Made by a program: the position numbers and the translations under genes
Shown here: positions 6,335-7,339 of the stretch, one piece after another
Layout: every line of letters begins with the position of its first letter
How positions within the stretch are numbered: position 1 is the stretch's first letter
NCBI GenBank assembly: GCA_029256365.1
Contig: JAQSYB010000097.1
Span: 1-7,339 of the forward strand
Reading direction: 5' to 3'
DNA: 7,339 nt
Origin: Clostridia bacterium
Lineage (GTDB): Bacteria; Bacillota; Clostridia; Lutisporales; Lutisporaceae
The notes under the pieces: model-generated
Told to the model about the DNA's origin: nothing
What the model saw: the letters and a program-made list of their open reading frames with translations, nothing else
The model's database searches: none

Positions 6335-6363
6335 TTGTTATTTTAAGCAATTGTATATAAATA
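6335..6363. repeat. Second copy of the AT-rich element seen upstream of ispE
   Basis: These 29 bp match 3783-3811 at 23 of 29 positions. Within them, CAATTGTATATAAATA (6348-6363) matches 3796-3811 at 15 of 16. The two copies bracket the ispE-gntR-nucleotidyltransferase operon. The half that makes the 14-bp palindrome upstream of ispE is altered here (AAGCAATTGTATA), so the dyad is not preserved. The sequence is very AT-rich, so chance similarity is possible. Confidence 0.4.
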
Positions 6364-6367
6364 AGAT

Positions 6368-6402
6368 AAAAAAATCCGGTGCGAACTGCACCGGATTTTT
6401 TT
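6368..6402. terminator. Strong intrinsic terminator after the ispE operon
   Basis: A perfect 15-bp inverted repeat: seven A residues plus TCCGGTGC (6368-6382), loop GAACT (6383-6387), then GCACCGGA plus seven T residues (6388-6402). It would stop plus-strand transcription from the nucleotidyltransferase gene about 160 bases after its stop codon. Being symmetrical, it could work from the other side too, although the next gene also points rightward. Confidence 0.9.
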
Positions 6403-6497
6403 ATGCATTCTTATTCTTCATTAATATGTATATATTACCTCTACTCTGCAAAAAATAGCATATCAGAAACATAACGACAAGTTTGGGAGTGGGTGAA
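6403..6497. other. Intergenic leader before the small membrane protein gene
   Basis: These 95 AT-rich bases must carry the promoter of the germination-type gene pair. GTATA (6428-6432), GCATA (6458-6462), CATATCA (6459-6465) and CATAAC (6470-6475) resemble pieces of sigma-G or sigma-E boxes, but no pair has acceptable spacing. No promoter is called. The ribosome binding site for the next gene (GGGAG, 6485-6489) is at the end. Confidence 0.4.
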
Positions 6498-6704
6498 ATG
6501 ATAAACATCATAATAGAAAACATAAAGAACGTTTATGATACAACCGTGTTTTTTGCAATCCTTGCAATTGGAATATTTCTTCTTCTATGGGATTATCCCA
6601 TTTTTAAGGCCATGAAGCACAAAAATGACACAAGAGTTACCTTGGTTATGGGCATTATGTATTTAGTCTTACCCTTTGTACTTTATGCAGTTTCTAGAAT
6701 GTAA
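6498..6704 (+). CDS. Small two-helix membrane protein, possibly CLC_0170-like
   Basis: A 68-residue protein with two predicted membrane helices. The first is about residues 15-31 (TVFFAILAIGIFLLLWD); the second is about 47-65 (VTLVMGIMYLVLPFVLYAV). Between them is a short basic linker (FKAMKHKNDTR), which by the positive-inside rule would face the cytoplasm and put both termini outside. The ATG at 6498 is preferred over the in-frame TTG at 6483 because GGGAG (6485-6489) lies 8 bases before the ATG and would be inside the longer form. Its stop is 33 bases before the GerA-type gene, so the two are probably co-transcribed. Size and layout recall the uncharacterised clostridial CLC_0170 family, but this is from memory and unsure. 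No function can be given beyond a likely link to spore germination by context. Confidence 0.7.
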   Translation: MINIIIENIKNVYDTTVFFAILAIGIFLLLWDYPIFKAMKHKNDTRVTLVMGIMYLVLPFVLYAVSRM

Positions 6705-6737
6705 GTGCTATAATTACAACGATTTGGAGGGATATCC

Positions 6738-7339
6738 ATGGGAATGTTTACAAGAAGAAAGATGGCAGAAAAGAACAAAGATGAAGGATATAAAATACAA
6801 AGTACTGCCAGCCTTGATGAAAATCTAGACAAAATCAAACTGCTGCTAAAAGATTGCGAAGACGTAGTGTATAAGGAGTTCAATGTAGGAGTTGAGCAAA
6901 ATCTTAGATTTGCACTGATATTTACAGATGGTTTGGTTGATAAGCCTTTTATAAATGACTCGATTTTAGCAGATTTAATGTATCATGCCAGAGAGATTCC
7001 GCCAGATGCACCGGAGCTTAAGGATGAGCTTTTTAAGCTGGTGCGCTATGGCTCCATACCTTCTCCAGAGCTAAAGGAAATAAAGAACCTAGATGACGCA
7101 GTATTGGCAATCCTTACTGGAGATACTGTGCTTCTAATAGATGGCACCGAAAATCTTATCGTAATAGGTACCAAGGGCTGGCCAGCAAGAGGCATATCAG
7201 AGCCTAGTACGGAAGCGACAATAAAAGGACCGCGAGAAGGTTTTACCGAGACCTATCGATTTAACTCTGCCTTAGTCAGGAGACGTATAAGAGATCCTAG
7301 GCTTAAGCTGAAGCAAATGCAGCTTGGTCGAAGAAGCTT
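6738..7339 (+). CDS. GerA-family spore germinant receptor A subunit (5' part; 3' end outside window)
   Basis: The first 200 residues of a spore germination protein of the GerAA/GerKA/GerBA family, which sits in the spore inner membrane and takes part in sensing germinants. The ATG at 6738 has TTGGAGGG at 6724-6731, six bases upstream, and the frame stays open to the window end. This part is the cytoplasmic N-terminal domain. It begins with a basic stretch (FTRRKMAEKNK), then ASLDENLDKIKLLL (about 24-37), DCEDVVYKEF, the central part with LTGDTVLLIDG (about 131-141), and the family hallmark GWPARGISEPSTEATIKGPR, followed by EGFTETYRFNSALVRRRI and DPRLK. Full-length members are about 500 residues with membrane helices in the second half, so roughly 300 residues are missing here. 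In Clostridia such genes usually lie with B and C subunit genes; whether these follow cannot be seen. Forespore-specific (sigma-G) expression is expected from the family. Confidence 0.92.
   Translation, partial: MGMFTRRKMAEKNKDEGYKIQSTASLDENLDKIKLLLKDCEDVVYKEFNVGVEQNLRFALIFTDGLVDKPFINDSILADLMYHAREIPPDAPELKDELFKLVRYGSIPSPELKEIKNLDDAVLAILTGDTVLLIDGTENLIVIGTKGWPARGISEPSTEATIKGPREGFTETYRFNSALVRRRIRDPRLKLKQMQLGRRS

Noticed and set aside
6428..6480. Sigma-G promoter for the germination-type genes
   Set aside because: Fragments such as GTATA and CATATCA are present, but the spacing is about 26 bp instead of 17-18, so no promoter can be called.
6483..6497. TTG start for the small membrane protein at 6483
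   Set aside because: It would place the ribosome binding site inside the coding region; the ATG at 6498 has correct spacing.

Overview
The window looks like chromosomal DNA of a low-GC, endospore-forming, Gram-positive anaerobe of the class Clostridia. Evidence: AT-rich intergenic DNA, strong AGGAGG-type ribosome binding sites, a SipL-type spore coat morphogenetic protein (SPOCS repeats plus a C-terminal LysM), a GerA-family spore germinant receptor subunit, and the gene order sipL-ispE-gntR. From memory, Clostridioides difficile has a similar order. The genus cannot be fixed from the sequence alone.

Layout. (1) 1-621: 3' half of a uracil permease (uraA/pyrP type), cut by the left edge. (2) 637-684: a hairpin usable as a terminator from both sides, between convergent genes. 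(3) 683-1924, minus strand: a dicarboxylate/amino-acid:cation symporter with all signature motifs intact; its start is set by a clear ribosome binding site. (4) 1925-2112: a divergent control region with three copies of a CATATA-(1-2 nt)-TTAA element. (5) 2113-3696: a sipL-like gene with its own strong terminator at 3705-3732. (6) 3733-3852: a leader with a 14-bp palindrome and a small hairpin. (7) 3853-6209: a probable three-gene operon of ispE, a GntR/FCD regulator (1-nt overlap with ispE) and a MobA-like nucleotidyltransferase. (8) 6210-6497: an intergenic region with two copies of a 33-bp dispersed-type repeat, a second copy of an AT-rich element also found upstream of ispE, and a perfect 15-bp terminator. 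(9) 6498-7339: a small two-helix membrane protein followed closely by the N-terminal part of a GerA-type germinant receptor subunit, cut by the right edge.

How the genes relate. The uracil and acidic-substrate transporters are ordinary uptake functions, separated from the rest by the divergent region. sipL (forespore encasement by the coat) and the gerA-type gene (germination) are sporulation functions that flank a housekeeping isoprenoid gene (ispE). ispE is translationally coupled to a regulator whose ligand is unknown and followed by a nucleotidyltransferase whose substrate is unknown.

I see no tRNA, rRNA, insertion sequence, prophage or CRISPR array. Nothing here demands a wholly new system. 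The best leads are the ispE operon with its bracketing AT-rich elements and palindromes, the CATATA repeats in the divergent region, and the small membrane protein linked to the germinant receptor gene.
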